Assembly (NCBI GenBank): GCA_947464365.1
Contig: CANHWS010000228.1
Coordinates: 1-5,535 of the forward strand
Origin: Cytophagaceae bacterium
Lineage (GTDB): Bacteria > Bacteroidota > Bacteroidia > Cytophagales > Flexibacteraceae
Direction of reading: 5' to 3'
DNA: 5,535 nt
Under the pieces are notes generated by a model. The model made no database searches, was not told the origin of the DNA, and saw nothing but the letters and a program-made list of their open reading frames with translations. A program made the translations under genes and the position numbers. Shown in pieces: positions 5,455-5,535 of the stretch (the stretch's first letter is position 1; every line of letters starts with the position of its first letter).

Positions 5455-5535
5455 TCAATTTTTGCGTTTGAAGCCGTCGTAAGTGCGGTCGCACACGGTC
5501 CCAAGGCGATAACCATAAGTCTCTGCTAATGCCTC
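5455..5535 (-). CDS. Possible 3' end of an unidentified minus-strand gene (partial)
   Basis: This minus-strand frame is open from the right edge of the window and stops at TGA (5455-5457). It encodes 26 residues: EALAETYGYRLGTV, then CDRTYDGFKRKN. The composition is plausible for a protein C-terminus with a basic end. It would be convergent with the S24 gene, with a 28-bp gap. A second minus frame is also open over this stretch and reaches into the S24 stop region, so the choice is tentative. The product is not recognised. Confidence 0.38.
   Translation of the reverse strand, partial: EALAETYGYRLGTVCDRTYDGFKRKN

Overview
The window looks like chromosomal DNA from a member of the Bacteroidota. 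The evidence is a DUF6702-type secreted protein, a bacterial deoxyhypusine-synthase-family enzyme, an AAA_14/DUF4143 ATPase and a short secreted repeat protein, all of kinds common in that phylum. Two clean TAnnTTTG-type -7 promoter elements (TACCTTTG and TAAGTTTG, each followed by CA or CAC) lie upstream of genes, and clear Shine-Dalgarno sequences are absent. No order, genus or species can be assigned from the sequence alone.

Layout, left to right. (1) Positions 2-76 (+) hold the tail of an unidentified gene whose stop codon overlaps, as ATGA, the start of a DUF6702 exported protein (73-681, +). (2) Convergent to these is a small secreted protein (775-1215, -) made of five nearly identical 19-residue repeats plus a partial sixth. 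The opposite strand is also open through the repeats, but every difference between the repeats is synonymous only on the minus strand. (3) A strong intrinsic terminator (1356-1385) ends the gene to its right, a cytosolic deoxyhypusine-synthase-family enzyme (1411-2466, -). That gene has its own promoter at 2592-2599 and a nested hairpin at the predicted 5' end of its mRNA. (4) Next is an AAA_14/DUF4143 ATPase with a PD-(D/E)XK-like C-terminal domain (2715-4190, -). (5) A 405-bp divergent intergenic region holds a promoter with a perfect 10-bp palindrome at the expected transcription start. It is followed by an XRE-type HTH / S24 peptidase-like regulator (4596-5426, +). (6) The right edge holds what may be the last 26 codons of another minus-strand gene.

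The genes do not form one obvious pathway. The left pair looks like a translationally coupled envelope operon. The repeat protein and the polyamine-type enzyme are separate transcription units in tandem. The ATPase and the S24 regulator are divergent, so the regulator could control both itself and the ATPase, but this is inference. The most unusual element is the repeat protein: a short exported array bracketed by its only two mature cysteines, with a DNA repeat able to gain or lose units in frame.
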